Source of the DNA: Candidatus Vogelbacteria bacterium CG10_big_fil_rev_8_21_14_0_10_51_16
GTDB lineage: Bacteria; Patescibacteriota; Minisyncoccia; Phycocordibacterales; JACRKE01
Assembly: GCA_002774795.1 (NCBI GenBank)
Contig: PCYI01000021.1
Span: 350 to 36,614 of the forward strand
Length of the DNA stretch: 36,265 bases
Direction: 5' to 3'
Position 1 is the stretch's first letter. The number at the start of each line of letters is the position of its first letter. Shown here piece by piece: positions 1-7,545 of the stretch. The position numbers and the translations under genes were made by a program. The notes under the pieces are model-generated. The model was given only the letters and a program-made list of their open reading frames with translations, was not told the DNA's origin and searched no databases.

Positions 1-141
1 TTTCCAGGCATCGGCGACGCGCCCCGCGAGGTCGGAGTCCTTGAGCACGCCCAACCAATCCTGCCCCGTCACCCCGAGATGTTCGAGCTTCTCCAACACT
101 GCCGTCACTTTCTCCCGAGACATCTGCTTCAAGCTTCCCAT
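1..141 (-). CDS. Unknown protein, N-terminal 47 codons (cut by window edge)
   Basis: The reading frame opens with ATG at 141-139 and runs off the left edge, so only 47 residues are visible (starts MGSLKQMSRE, ends ADAWK). The start is set by a strong Shine-Dalgarno sequence, GAGGAGG, 8 nt upstream. The visible part is amphipathic and charged, probably helical, with no signal peptide or membrane segment. I do not recognise the family. A TTGACA-18-TACTAT promoter lies about 110 nt upstream. It belongs to the strong-ribosome-site group of orphan genes in this window. Confidence 0.7.
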   Translation of the reverse strand, partial: MGSLKQMSREKVTAVLEKLEHLGVTGQDWLGVLKDSDLAGRVADAWK

Positions 142-257
142 AAGGGTCGCCTCCTCTCTAAAGAACATGGCTCGCTTTAAAGCTCATTTTGGTTTATCTT
201 TTGCGACCACCATGGCCACCAAAAGGGAACTCCAGGCTCGCCATTTCACTATTTGAA

Positions 258-287
258 ATAGTAGCACGGTACACAATGTATTGTCAA
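258..287 (-). promoter_or_regulatory. Sigma70-type promoter for the gene at 1-141
   Basis: On the minus strand TTGACA (287-282) is followed 18 nt later by TACTAT (263-258), preceded by TGC as in an extended -10 box. The spacer contains TTGTGTACCG, resembling TTGTGTGCCG in the promoter at 10078-10107. The predicted leader is about 110 nt. Confidence 0.6.
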
Positions 288-533
288 GACGGGCGGGCGT
301 AACTGCTCACGCCCTAGGTATGTTATCCCGGCCCCGTATCCAGTACGGGGTAAACTTGGGTCGGGATCTCCCCATACGAGGGATCCCCCGTAGTGGGACA
401 GGCCCCGGGTTGAACCTGGATCCTTGCCTGCCATCGCTGTGCTTAGGCACTGACAGGCAGGCCGTTCTGCAACGGGATGATACCCAAGAGATGCGAGAGG
501 CGCGGGCAGTTATATCGTCAATTACGTCAATGT
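288..533. repeat. Cluster of short palindromes, some nested
   Basis: This gene-free stretch is filled with short inverted repeats. CCCCGTA/TACGGGG forms a hairpin at 332-350. A second element spans 410-480: its ends TTGAACCTGGATCC (410-423) and the block 464-480 reappear, inverted and almost adjacent, at 10152-10183. In the present copy they are pushed apart by an inner hairpin-forming block (about 425-462, with GTGC-TTAG-GCAC at its centre), which looks like one palindrome inserted in another. The stop codon of the fibronectin gene is at 534-536. Confidence 0.55.
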
Positions 534-2159
534 CTAAAAAGGCGGTGGAGCGGCGTCCTCGGTTGGAGTGAGCTCAAGGATGTTTGACTCCTCACTCTTT
601 CCGACAGCATTTTCGGCTCGCACCTTAAACTTATAGGGAGTGTCGTTTGTGAGGCCGTCCACGGTGGTGCCGGCGGGGTCGATAACACCCGCGAAAGTAG
701 AGGTAGCCACGAAGTCGTTGTCGCTGTAGAGAATATCGTAACTGGTGATTGCAGAGCCGCCATCATCGGGCGCTGTCCAGAAAAGGAAAACTTCGCCGTC
801 TGTCTCGTTGTCTTCGCCATCAAGATCAGTTATGGTTGTCGGCACCGTAGCGGGAGCGACAGGTGTAGCGGTCGGCACGTTCGAGACCGTGCTTGTGCCA
901 ACAGCATTTGCGGCAAAGAGCTTGAACGAGTACTCAATGCCATTTGTAAGGCCAGTAATCGTAGTATCCACAGGGTCGATGACGCCCGCGAAGGTGGTAG
1001 TAGAAGTAAAGTTATCAGCACTCAAAAAAAGTTCATAGCCGGTAATAGCAGTGCCGTTTTCGGAGGGAATAGTCCACGTGAGAGTCGCCGCCTCGTCTCC
1101 AGCCGTAGCGACCAGGTCGCTAACTGCTCCGGGCGGTCCGGCGGGGGTGGCCGAAACTATGCTTGACGCCTCACCTGTCCCCGCACTGTTTACGGCAAAA
1201 ATTTTAAAAAAGTATTCAACACCATTGGTGAGAGTTGTGACAGTGGTCGCTAAGTCGACACCGACTCCGTCGTCAAAAAGAAGATCATCAACCGTAAAGT
1301 TGTCTGTGCTGAAGCGGACAAGGTAGTCGCTCACGGTGGCGCCCCCATCACTCGCGGGCGCAGTCCACGAAAGAGTGGCCTCACCGTCTCCACGCTCGGC
1401 AACGAGAGAAAGCGGGGCCGATGGAGTGGTAGGCTCCGGGTCCGGCGCCGGAGGCGGTGGCGTGGGAGCGGGTGCGGACGAACCGCCCCCACCTCCACCA
1501 CCGCCACTAAACCCTCCCCCACCACCGGGAGACTGCACCTCAAAAATGGGCTCGCGGTTTATAAGAGAAGAGACGGGTGCGGGCGCCTGTGGTTCTACGG
1601 TCGGCGCGAGAGCAACTACTACGGACGACTGCGCCACCGCTTCTTTTTCTATAGTTGGCACTTGAACGATTACATTCGATTCGTTCTTTAAAGATATCTC
1701 GTTTGTGGATAAGGGATCGTTTGTCGTTATTAGTTCCACATTGACCACCTGCGCCCCGGGTGTGGTGTCCGCAGACAACAACGAAGATTCCACGTCGATC
1801 GCTTCAGTTTGCGCTCCTTCATTTTCATTCGTAGGCAAATCGGCTCCCGGTATCAATGACTCAAGCTCGCCTTTGTCTTCTTTTACTATACCGGCGTTGG
1901 GGTTTAGAAAAGGCTCATCTTGTGACTTTACAAAGTCCAAAAAGGGCAAGGCAACGCTCGCCCCACTTACGCCAAAAGAACTGTCCATGCGAACAAAGCG
2001 AAGTTCGCGTGTTTTGGCTTGCTTGTCTATAAAGTCGAGGCCCAAGAGAACGGGGATAAGCAGTAGAGCTAAGATGACTAAAGCTTTTGCGGAGGAAACG
2101 AGCGAAAAGCGATACTTGCCCTGGAGACCTTGAGTAATGGTAGCGTGGCCATGATTCAT
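534..2159 (-). CDS. Membrane-anchored protein with three fibronectin type III domains
   Basis: This 541-residue protein has an N-terminal hydrophobic segment at about 22-42 that probably anchors it, an acidic low-complexity stalk (about 80-205), a Gly/Pro/Ser-rich hinge (211-248, including an all-glycine run), then three fibronectin type III repeats at about 248-339, 342-433 and 440-533. Domains 2 and 3 share a nearly identical TFAGVIDP motif and a GLTN turn, suggesting internal duplication. It should lie outside the cell membrane and act in adhesion or as a spacer; no catalytic motif is seen. It ends in PPPF without a sorting signal. The start has a TTGCTA-17-TAGAAT promoter 6 nt before the ATG, so the mRNA may be leaderless. 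The first interdomain linker overlaps a palindrome shared with 10190-10210. Confidence 0.85.
   Translation of the reverse strand: MNHGHATITQGLQGKYRFSLVSSAKALVILALLLIPVLLGLDFIDKQAKTRELRFVRMDSSFGVSGASVALPFLDFVKSQDEPFLNPNAGIVKEDKGELESLIPGADLPTNENEGAQTEAIDVESSLLSADTTPGAQVVNVELITTNDPLSTNEISLKNESNVIVQVPTIEKEAVAQSSVVVALAPTVEPQAPAPVSSLINREPIFEVQSPGGGGGFSGGGGGGGGSSAPAPTPPPPAPDPEPTTPSAPLSLVAERGDGEATLSWTAPASDGGATVSDYLVRFSTDNFTVDDLLFDDGVGVDLATTVTTLTNGVEYFFKIFAVNSAGTGEASSIVSATPAGPPGAVSDLVATAGDEAATLTWTIPSENGTAITGYELFLSADNFTSTTTFAGVIDPVDTTITGLTNGIEYSFKLFAANAVGTSTVSNVPTATPVAPATVPTTITDLDGEDNETDGEVFLFWTAPDDGGSAITSYDILYSDNDFVATSTFAGVIDPAGTTVDGLTNDTPYKFKVRAENAVGKSEESNILELTPTEDAAPPPF
1105..1124. repeat. Palindrome inside the fibronectin gene, shared with 10191-10210
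   Basis: Twenty bases match 19 of 20 bases at 10191-10210. The core TAGCGACC-A-GGTCGCTA (1106-1122) is a perfect inverted repeat and is identical in both places. Here it encodes part of the linker VSDLVAT between fibronectin domains 1 and 2. It could be an in-frame inserted element, or a chance match to a linker that is ordinary for this family. Confidence 0.4.
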
Positions 2160-2165
2160 CCTTAT

Positions 2166-2194
2166 ATTCTACCATAGAAGCGATAGAATAGCAA
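2166..2194 (-). promoter_or_regulatory. Promoter predicting a leaderless fibronectin-protein mRNA
   Basis: On the minus strand TTGCTA (2194-2189), a 17-nt spacer and TAGAAT (2171-2166) lie directly before the gene, leaving 6 nt to the ATG at 2159. Transcription would start at or next to the start codon, and no Shine-Dalgarno sequence is available. Confidence 0.55.
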
Positions 2195-2312
2195 GTATAT
2201 GCCTGTGGACAACGGCCCGCGGCTACACGCAGGCTCCTTTGCATGCATGCCCACAAAAGCTCAGCTTTAAACTATTTTCTGCCTTAGAGCACTCTTGTCT
2301 AGTATCCATCTT

Positions 2313-3257
2313 CTAAATCTGACAAAGCTTTTTCTTCAGTTTTTTTAAAGAGTCTTCGTCGAGAATGCTAGCAGCGAGGGGGGCGTGGTCCCGAAAAAGC
2401 TTTACAACCGCCTTAAGCTCCTCGGCGGAAACCGTGTCTGCTTTTGTAATCAGTAAAATCTCTTTTTTTTCGGAGAGGCCGGCTCCGTATGATTCAAGCT
2501 CACCTCTGATGGCGCGATAGTCGCGCATGGGGTCAACCGAGTCGGCGCTAACACAATGCACGAGCACGCGAGTGCGGCGGATGTGACGGAGAAACTTAGT
2601 ACCGAGCCCTTTGCCTTCGGAGGCCCCTTCGATCAAGCCTGGAATATCAGCTAAGATAGTGCCGTCCTCAAGTACACCCAGATGTGGCTCAAGGGTGGTG
2701 AAATTATAGTTGGCCACCTTACTCTGGGCCTTGGTGATGGCATTTAAAAGACTGGACTTTCCAACATTGGGAAGTCCAATAAAACCAACGTCAGCGATAA
2801 GCTGGAGCTCAAGGCCAATGACGGCCTTCCCTCCGGGCTTGCCCGGCTCGAAACGTTTTGGCTCGGAAGCTCGGGCGTGTGAAAAGGCGCGGTTACCCCG
2901 TCCCCTCAATCCCCCCTTGGCCACCACCACGCGTTGCCCCGCCTCGAGAAGCTCATTTTCTATGCCACTCGCACGGTTGTATACTAAAGTCCCTCTTGGC
3001 ACCGCGAGCAAAATGTCACTTCCAGCGGCGCCATCCTTATTGCGCCGGCCGGAAACACCGGAAGGAGCGAGGAAGTTTTTCTCGAAACGGAAGCGACTTA
3101 GGTCGAGCACTTGGCTATCGGCCACAATGACGACAGAGCCTCCATTTCCACCATTGCCACCTGACGGCTTCTTCGAGTAGCGGTCTTCACCAAAAGTAAC
3201 GGCTCCGCGGCCGCCCTTACCTCCCGTAACAGTGATTGTAACTTCGTCGATTAACAT
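2313..3257 (-). CDS. obgE: Obg family GTPase
   Basis: Obg is an essential GTPase that binds the 50S ribosomal subunit and acts in its maturation. The 314-residue protein has the glycine-rich Obg fold (1-155) with its usual GGKGGRG and GGNGGNGG runs, then the GTPase domain: P-loop GLPNVGKSS (161-169), switch NFTT (185-188), DIPG (204-207) and TKAD (271-274, in place of the usual NKxD). It ends soon after the G domain in a lysine-rich tail, so the C-terminal OCT domain of many Obg proteins is absent; short forms are known. There is no clear Shine-Dalgarno sequence. It stands alone, convergent with nothing and 183 nt from the divergent small gene at 3442. Confidence 0.95.
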   Translation of the reverse strand: MLIDEVTITVTGGKGGRGAVTFGEDRYSKKPSGGNGGNGGSVVIVADSQVLDLSRFRFEKNFLAPSGVSGRRNKDGAAGSDILLAVPRGTLVYNRASGIENELLEAGQRVVVAKGGLRGRGNRAFSHARASEPKRFEPGKPGGKAVIGLELQLIADVGFIGLPNVGKSSLLNAITKAQSKVANYNFTTLEPHLGVLEDGTILADIPGLIEGASEGKGLGTKFLRHIRRTRVLVHCVSADSVDPMRDYRAIRGELESYGAGLSEKKEILLITKADTVSAEELKAVVKLFRDHAPLAASILDEDSLKKLKKKLCQI

Positions 3258-3303
3258 ATATAGAGGCAGTATGAGGTAGGCAGCCCCGACGCCTTGGTCG
3301 TGG

Positions 3304-3333
3304 CCCCGACCTCGCCTGAGGCGAACGTCGGGG
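3304..3333. repeat. GTCGGGG hairpin between divergent genes
   Basis: CCCCGAC-x-TCGCC/GGCGA-x-GTCGGGG forms an almost perfect 30-bp hairpin with a TGA loop. A related hairpin, GTCCCGAC/GTCGGGAC, lies at 4883-4905. It is placed in the shared upstream region of obgE and the gene at 3442, where a terminator would be unexpected. Confidence 0.55.
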
Positions 3334-3406
3334 TAAGCAGTAGAAACTCAATCAAACTCTAGCATACTTCGTGTCAAATCATCGAACCACGACACCTAAA
3401 TCGCAT

Positions 3407-3435
3407 TTGCAGTCTAAACTTCTCTAGGATATACT
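3407..3435 (+). promoter_or_regulatory. Promoter predicting a leaderless mRNA for the 87-residue protein
   Basis: TTGCAG (3407-3412), a 17-nt spacer and TATACT (3430-3435) end 6 nt before the ATG at 3442. The same TATACT-6-ATG spacing recurs upstream of genes starting at 9195, 30925 and 32445. Confidence 0.6.
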
Positions 3436-3441
3436 TTTACC

Positions 3442-3705
3442 ATGGCAAAGAAAAAAATCGACCTTGAAGGTATCTCCGGGCAGATCGAGTCGCTCGCTAG
3501 AATTACAAACAGTGGCTTTTCGCGCACAAATGAGCGTATGGATAAAGTAGAAAGGCGACTGGACGGGATCGAAGTTGATGTAAGGGAAATGAAACAAAAC
3601 GTAAATTTTTTGAGAAGCAACTTAGTGAACAGAGAGGAGTTTAATGATGTTGTAGTACGACTGAAGTTTCTGGAACGCCGGGTGGGCGTGAAGCAACTCC
3701 GATAA
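3442..3705 (+). CDS. Small coiled-coil protein of unknown function
   Basis: This 87-residue protein is highly charged and helical, with a heptad-like pattern through about 20-80 (SGFSRTNERMDKVERRLDG, then REMKQNVNFLRSNLVNREEF). There is no signal peptide or membrane segment, so it is probably a cytoplasmic oligomer. Similar short coiled-coil proteins are common in CPR genomes, but their role is unknown. The start follows a TATACT box by 6 nt and lacks a Shine-Dalgarno sequence. It converges with the thioredoxin-reductase-like gene, with 11 bp between their stops. Confidence 0.8.
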   Translation: MAKKKIDLEGISGQIESLARITNSGFSRTNERMDKVERRLDGIEVDVREMKQNVNFLRSNLVNREEFNDVVVRLKFLERRVGVKQLR

Positions 3706-3716
3706 TGACCTAGCGC

Positions 3717-4733
3717 CTACTTCACCGCGCTTGGAGCAGGCTTCCAGTGCACCCGACAGAGTTTATCGGAATGCTGACGGGCATACTCATATGCGCCGGT
3801 GGCGGCCACCGAGCCCATGGCGGCGGCGGTGATGTCTTGTTTGAAGCCCCCAAAAAGATTGACGGTGTCCCCCGCCACAAAAACACCCGGGACAGTGGTG
3901 GCCAACATGCCGTCTGCTTTTAGGTAGCCGTACCGGTCAAGCTCACAGCCGAGCGACTGACCGAGGGCCACATTTGGCTTCGCGCCGATTTCTACAAAAA
4001 GCCCGTCAACGATGAGCTCTTTCGAACCATTATGCTCTTTTGAGAGGAGAAGCTTCTCCAGCTTCGCTGTGCCCACGATCTCCTCCACTTGCGTATTTTC
4101 CAGAATCTCCACCTTGTCCCCAAGCGCCTCCACATGCTCGGCGTTGATGGGCTCCCCTTTCACTGTCGAGCGGGCGATCAGGTAAATCTTTTCGGCGTAC
4201 TGGGCCAGAAGAAGCACGCCCTTCAAAGAGGCGTCACCCCCGCCGACGACCGCCACTCGTTTGCCTCCATATAGAGGGCCGTCGCAAGTGACGCAGTAGT
4301 GCACCCCTTTGTTGGCGAGCTCTTTTTCGTTGGGGAGGTCTAGATGCCGGCGCTCGGCCCCACCGGCCAATATAACACTCTTTGCATAATAGTTATCGCC
4401 ATCTTCAGTCTCTTCGTTTTCTTTAACCTGCACAGTAAAACAGGCATCTGTGCCGGAAATGGCCGTTACCCACCCTTCGGCGTAGTGGGCGCCAACCGCG
4501 AGGGTTTGCTCCTTCATGGTTTTCATAAGGTCATAACCGTCGATTGAAGGCGCGCCTGGATAGTTTTCTATTTTACCCGCTTTAGCCGTCTCGCCCCCAA
4601 ACTCCCCTTCCACAATAAGGGTGCGCATCTGATAACGGCCGGCGTAGATGGCCGCCGAAAGGCCGGCGGCGCCGGAGCCGACGATGAGGAGGTCGTAGAC
4701 GGTTTCTTTCTGGGGTTGGTTGTTGGGGGACAT
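3717..4733 (-). CDS. Thioredoxin-reductase-like FAD/NAD(P) oxidoreductase
   Basis: It transfers electrons from NAD(P)H through FAD to a redox disulfide. The 338-residue protein has an N-terminal FAD-binding GSGAAGLSAA, the redox pair in HYCVTCDGP (CxxC), a second dinucleotide fold VVGGGDASLKG, and the C-terminal FAD motif GVFVAGDT, in the usual order and length for low-molecular-weight thioredoxin reductases. An in-frame TTG lies four codons upstream, but the ATG at 4733 (MSPNN) is preferred. A glutaredoxin-like gene follows upstream on the same strand at 5063-5323, and the two could form a thiol-redox pair. The cofactor (NADPH or NADH) cannot be told from sequence. Confidence 0.88.
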   Translation of the reverse strand: MSPNNQPQKETVYDLLIVGSGAAGLSAAIYAGRYQMRTLIVEGEFGGETAKAGKIENYPGAPSIDGYDLMKTMKEQTLAVGAHYAEGWVTAISGTDACFTVQVKENEETEDGDNYYAKSVILAGGAERRHLDLPNEKELANKGVHYCVTCDGPLYGGKRVAVVGGGDASLKGVLLLAQYAEKIYLIARSTVKGEPINAEHVEALGDKVEILENTQVEEIVGTAKLEKLLLSKEHNGSKELIVDGLFVEIGAKPNVALGQSLGCELDRYGYLKADGMLATTVPGVFVAGDTVNLFGGFKQDITAAAMGSVAATGAYEYARQHSDKLCRVHWKPAPSAVK

Positions 4734-4807
4734 AGAGATAGACAATCAACGATGTTTGAGAGCACAAACAACAATCAAGATTATAATGTCAAAAAAGAAC
4801 GAGGCGA

Positions 4808-5030
4808 TACATCTTAATCACTTGTTTAAGCACGAAGCACAAAATCTGAAGCTCCGACGTTTCACCAAGGGCGAAGGTAGGGGTCCCGACCGCAAGCGTC
4901 GGGACACAAACAAATCAGAAGTACTAAGTCCTAAATATCCAAACATGTTTCATTTCTAATTTTTCTACTTTGAATTTAATGCTTGTTTCGTGCTTCAGAT
5001 TTCGTGCTTCGTGCTTTGTGCTCAACAAGC
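4808..5030. repeat. Inverted-repeat element built on the GTGCTTCG motif
   Basis: The left arm (about 4813-4854, AAGCACGAAGCACAAAATCT) is largely complementary to the right arm (about 4972-5025, rich in TTCGTGCTTC). A 35-bp block at 4983-5017 is identical to 21134-21168. The hairpin at 4883-4905 sits inside, so this is probably another nested element. It fills the 329-bp gap between the thioredoxin-reductase-like gene and the glutaredoxin; no gene is seen in it. A TATAAT-like box (4779-4784, minus strand) may serve the thioredoxin-reductase-like gene. Confidence 0.6.
4883..4905. repeat. GTCCCGAC hairpin
   Basis: GTCCCGAC (4883-4890) and GTCGGGAC (4898-4905) form a perfect 8-bp stem with a 7-nt loop. 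It is related to the hairpin at 3304-3333 and embedded in the GTGCTTCG element. Confidence 0.55.
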
Positions 5031-5062
5031 AGTATAAAAAAACCAGGTGAGAGATTTATGTC

Positions 5063-5323
5063 CTAGGCAAGCCCAAGGAGTTGTTTCATTCGCCCCTTGT
5101 CGAAGCCCACCGTGAGTTCGCCATCTATGTCTATGACCGGCACGCCCGCCTGGCCTGATTTCTTCATCATCTCCTCGCGCCTAGCCACGTCCTCTGCGAC
5201 GTTGTGCTCGGTGTATTCGACCTCCTTATCATGAAAAAACTCCTTTGCCATTTTGCAGTACATGCACGACGGGGTCGAGTAGATGGTAACCTTGTGCTTT
5301 GTCTTGGATTGTGTTTGTTCCAT
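5063..5323 (-). CDS. Glutaredoxin / NrdH-like redoxin
   Basis: A small dithiol oxidoreductase of the thioredoxin fold. The 86-residue protein has the active site CMYC (residues 20-23) after a YSTPS strand, the cis-proline segment GVPVIDIDGE, and a C-terminal helix ending GRMKQLLGL, all typical of glutaredoxin or NrdH. It could be reduced by the thioredoxin-reductase-like flavoprotein encoded downstream on the same strand, as NrdH is by TrxB; this is inference from neighbourhood. The promoter at 5356-5383 gives a leader of about 25 nt. No strong Shine-Dalgarno sequence is present. Confidence 0.88.
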   Translation of the reverse strand: MEQTQSKTKHKVTIYSTPSCMYCKMAKEFFHDKEVEYTEHNVAEDVARREEMMKKSGQAGVPVIDIDGELTVGFDKGRMKQLLGLA

Positions 5324-5355
5324 GGTTAATAGGATTTAAACTAATAGAAAAAACT

Positions 5356-5383
5356 ATTATAGCAAATAGAGGAACTTCTCCAA
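5356..5383 (-). promoter_or_regulatory. Promoter of the glutaredoxin gene
   Basis: On the minus strand TTGGAG (5383-5378), a 16-nt spacer and a perfect TATAAT (5361-5356) precede the gene. Confidence 0.55.
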
Positions 5384-5403
5384 AATATTAAACTCTCTCA
5401 TGG

Positions 5404-6168
5404 TTACTTTTCGGAAACGGCAAGCTTCAATACCTCCTGCGTAGCTTTTCGGTAGGTGCAGTAGTCGCACTCCGCTCCGGCCCGAGGGAGAGTGCCGTCG
5501 AGGCAGTCTTTGGCATCGAGAAGGGCCTGATCCACCCAGCTCGGGTCGCCCGTGTATGGAATCAGCTTGATGTCAAACTCGAGCTTGCCATCGAAGGCCT
5601 CCTTGTCGCTGTCGCCGTTGCAGTAGACGAAGTAACCGGTGTCTGAAACCTTAAAATCGTTTTTTCGAAAGAGCCATTGGTACACCTCCATCTGACGCTT
5701 GTAGCCAATTTGCCAGTCGGCGTCGAGCGACACCTCTCCTTCCTTCGACGTGGCTTTATAGTCCACAATAATCAACTCCCCTTGCGGATTAACCCACACA
5801 TCGTCCACTCCGCCACAGACCAAAAAACCGGTGGCAAAATGGCGATGAGTGATGCCACCACGAAGAGAGTCGCGCCACTCGTCCATCTTTTCGTGCCGAT
5901 AGGGAACCGCGTCGAGTCCATATGCCTTCATGAGCAGGTGCGCTGTCCCCTTGGCGCGATGCGCGTCAAACTCTTTTTTAAGAAGCTTATCGACGGCGGA
6001 GTTGAGACTAAAAGGGTAGCCAGGAGGCCGAGCGGTGCCGAGCTTGTTGTCTATATAAAAACAGCGCGGGCAGGACATAAACAGGTCGAGCTTGGAGCGC
6101 GAGAGGCGCCAGTTCGGCCCGCCGTAATTCCACTTGGGGTTGCGATGGGGTTTGTAGTAGGAGGACAT
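5404..6168 (-). CDS. PD-(D/E)XK family nuclease with four cysteines
   Basis: The 254-residue protein matches the RecB/AddB/Cas4-type nuclease core: an N-terminal SRSKLDLFMSCPRCFY, then GVDDVWVNPQGELIIVDYKA, where the D and the DYK form the metal-binding PD-(D/E)XK site, followed by the QMEVYQWLF helix that usually carries the downstream Q and Y. Cysteine pairs CPRC (33-36) and CDYC near the C-terminus could bind a metal or an Fe-S cluster, as in AddB and Cas4. No CRISPR array, cas gene or helicase is nearby, so a repair or DNA-processing role is more likely than Cas4. The start abuts a CCTACTTC repeat at 6172-6215. Confidence 0.8.
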   Translation of the reverse strand: MSSYYKPHRNPKWNYGGPNWRLSRSKLDLFMSCPRCFYIDNKLGTARPPGYPFSLNSAVDKLLKKEFDAHRAKGTAHLLMKAYGLDAVPYRHEKMDEWRDSLRGGITHRHFATGFLVCGGVDDVWVNPQGELIIVDYKATSKEGEVSLDADWQIGYKRQMEVYQWLFRKNDFKVSDTGYFVYCNGDSDKEAFDGKLEFDIKLIPYTGDPSWVDQALLDAKDCLDGTLPRAGAECDYCTYRKATQEVLKLAVSEK

Positions 6169-6171
6169 TGA

Positions 6172-6215
6172 AATAGGAAGTAGGAATTAGGAGGTAGGAA
6201 GTAGGAAGTAGAGGA
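6172..6215 (-). repeat. Degenerate CCTACTTCCTA tandem repeat next to a start codon
   Basis: On the minus strand the sequence is about six imperfect copies of a 7-8-nt unit (CCTACTT/CCTATTT) ending four bases before the nuclease ATG. A related block lies directly before the DUF2914 ATG at 17451. This pyrimidine-rich leader has no Shine-Dalgarno sequence. Confidence 0.55.
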
Positions 6216-6347
6216 AGAACGTCGCGTGTAAGATTAAGGATAGTATACCACAGCGAACGAAAACCTATTGCATCCGAGCAACAGGTATGCTTTGCTAATA
6301 AGGGATTTAGTACCCTGAGGAACAGAAGACCATAAGGAGGTCTGCAA

Positions 6348-6932
6348 ATGATAGATGGAATGCGGTTTCGGCTTGAGGTGCGCCTCATGGCGCTCAAGGA
6401 GAACCCCGAAGAGGATGAGGTGCGGCATCAGATTGACGAGGAGCTCACCCTGGAACTCAAAGATGGAGGGTATGTCGTTCTTAAGGATGTGCCGCATCTT
6501 TGCGGAGGACAAATGCTGAGAGTCAGAGGCCGAGGTAGCTCTCAATTCACAGCAGTGCTCGACTGGCTTACCGTTCTGAATAGAAGCATGGCATACCAGC
6601 CAGAGTGGCGGCGGCGAGAGCAGTTCGCTAACGCCTGCGCAGAGGCGGAGGAGCGAAAGGGCGAGCTCCTCGAAATACATCCCGACAGAGGATTCCAGAG
6701 AGTGATTGAAGACTTCGGACTGCCGGGACAGCTCGCTACGGCCTTCCATAGCGCGCTACATAACATCGTCTACAGGTCCCTTGGCGAGGCACACCAGCGC
6801 CCCAAGTTGCCGGTGGATGATCTGGGTCCGCTTCTCAAGGTCCTCGGGGCGACAGAGTTTCTTCTCAAGGGAACACGTATGGGCATCGTCTGGATGGGCC
6901 CCGGCAAGCCAATCGGTATCAAGCCCACGTGA
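6348..6932 (+). CDS. Unknown soluble protein with strong ribosome site
   Basis: This 194-residue protein is not recognised. It is charged and lacks a signal peptide or membrane segments. The N-terminal third (MRFRLEVRLMALKENPEEDE) looks like a beta-alpha fold, the middle is helical (EWRRREQFANACAEAEERKG), and the C-terminus ends GIVWMGPGKPIG. The start is fixed by AAGGAGGT 7 nt before the ATG, the best ribosome site in the left part of the window. A hairpin terminator follows at 6951-6982. It is divergent from the nuclease gene and convergent with the cupredoxin-like gene. Confidence 0.75.
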   Translation: MIDGMRFRLEVRLMALKENPEEDEVRHQIDEELTLELKDGGYVVLKDVPHLCGGQMLRVRGRGSSQFTAVLDWLTVLNRSMAYQPEWRRREQFANACAEAEERKGELLEIHPDRGFQRVIEDFGLPGQLATAFHSALHNIVYRSLGEAHQRPKLPVDDLGPLLKVLGATEFLLKGTRMGIVWMGPGKPIGIKPT

Positions 6933-6950
6933 GTTAATCTTTTCCCGGCA

Positions 6951-6982
6951 CCCGCTCGTCGGATTTTCGAATCCGGCGGGCG
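6951..6982 (+). terminator. Hairpin terminator after the 194-residue gene
   Basis: CCCGC..CGGATT/AATCCG..GCGGG forms an imperfect stem with a TTCG loop, and CTTTTTG follows. The stop codon is 18 nt upstream. Confidence 0.5.
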
Positions 6983-7033
6983 GTAACTTTTTGTGGGCGT
7001 AGATGAGAAGACGTAGACAACACTCCTTAAACA

Positions 7034-7522
7034 TTACGGCACCACCACGATGGCGCCACGATGGGCGGGGTTGTTGAGATTATAGAATCCCCAAACGCCA
7101 AGACGAGTGAAGTTCACGCTATATTGACTGCCCTTGCCGACGGAAGAGCTCTGGCTTAAACCTTCATATCCATCCTTGCCGGGCAAATCCAGTTTGGCCA
7201 CACGTAAGGCAAGGTCACTATCGTTTACAAAACGCACATCATAGCCACGCCTTACTTCGGTCACAAATGGGTCGAAACCATTTTCGTCGTAGTAGATAAT
7301 CCGCACAACGTCGATTGTGTAAAGACGAGTGGGAGCAGGCACTCCCCCGCCGGCACCCGCATTAACTTTTCGAGGAGGTTCCGCCTGCGTCGGCACCTCA
7401 TTAGCTATGCCATCTTTCTCTTTCGAGCTTGGGGCCGATTGCGTGTACCAAACTAAAAGAGCCACTAGAGCGATCACTCCGAGAGCGGCGAGCACGTAGT
7501 TGCTTTTATGTTGCTCGTACAT
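7034..7522 (-). CDS. Membrane-anchored cupredoxin-like protein lacking the usual copper ligands
   Basis: The 162-residue protein has an N-terminal membrane anchor (about residues 9-27), a Pro/Gly-rich linker and a C-terminal beta domain. The order DPFVTEVRRGYDVRFVNDSD, then NFTRLGVWGFYNLNNPAHRG, then AIVVVP follows the cupredoxin pattern of blue copper proteins. The first histidine and the cysteine of the copper site are missing; one histidine remains in NPAHRG. So it is an extracytoplasmic cupredoxin fold, probably not an ordinary electron carrier. It starts 24 nt after the stop of the GlcD-like gene and may share its transcript; a TTGACA lies within the end of that gene. Confidence 0.65.
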   Translation of the reverse strand: MYEQHKSNYVLAALGVIALVALLVWYTQSAPSSKEKDGIANEVPTQAEPPRKVNAGAGGGVPAPTRLYTIDVVRIIYYDENGFDPFVTEVRRGYDVRFVNDSDLALRVAKLDLPGKDGYEGLSQSSSVGKGSQYSVNFTRLGVWGFYNLNNPAHRGAIVVVP

Positions 7523-7545
7523 ATCTTGATATTTACCCTACTCTC

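Noticed and set aside
281..571. Plus-strand frame across the left hairpin cluster
   Set aside because: It is built from palindromes, has no ribosome site and runs into the 3' end of the fibronectin gene.
2205..2215. Additional DnaA box (TGTGGACAA)
   Set aside because: A single imperfect match upstream of the fibronectin gene, with no cluster around it.
5404..6168. Cas4 and a CRISPR system
   Set aside because: The nuclease is Cas4-like in its motif and cysteines, but no cas genes and no spacer-repeat array occur in the window. The short repeats are palindromes without regular spacing.
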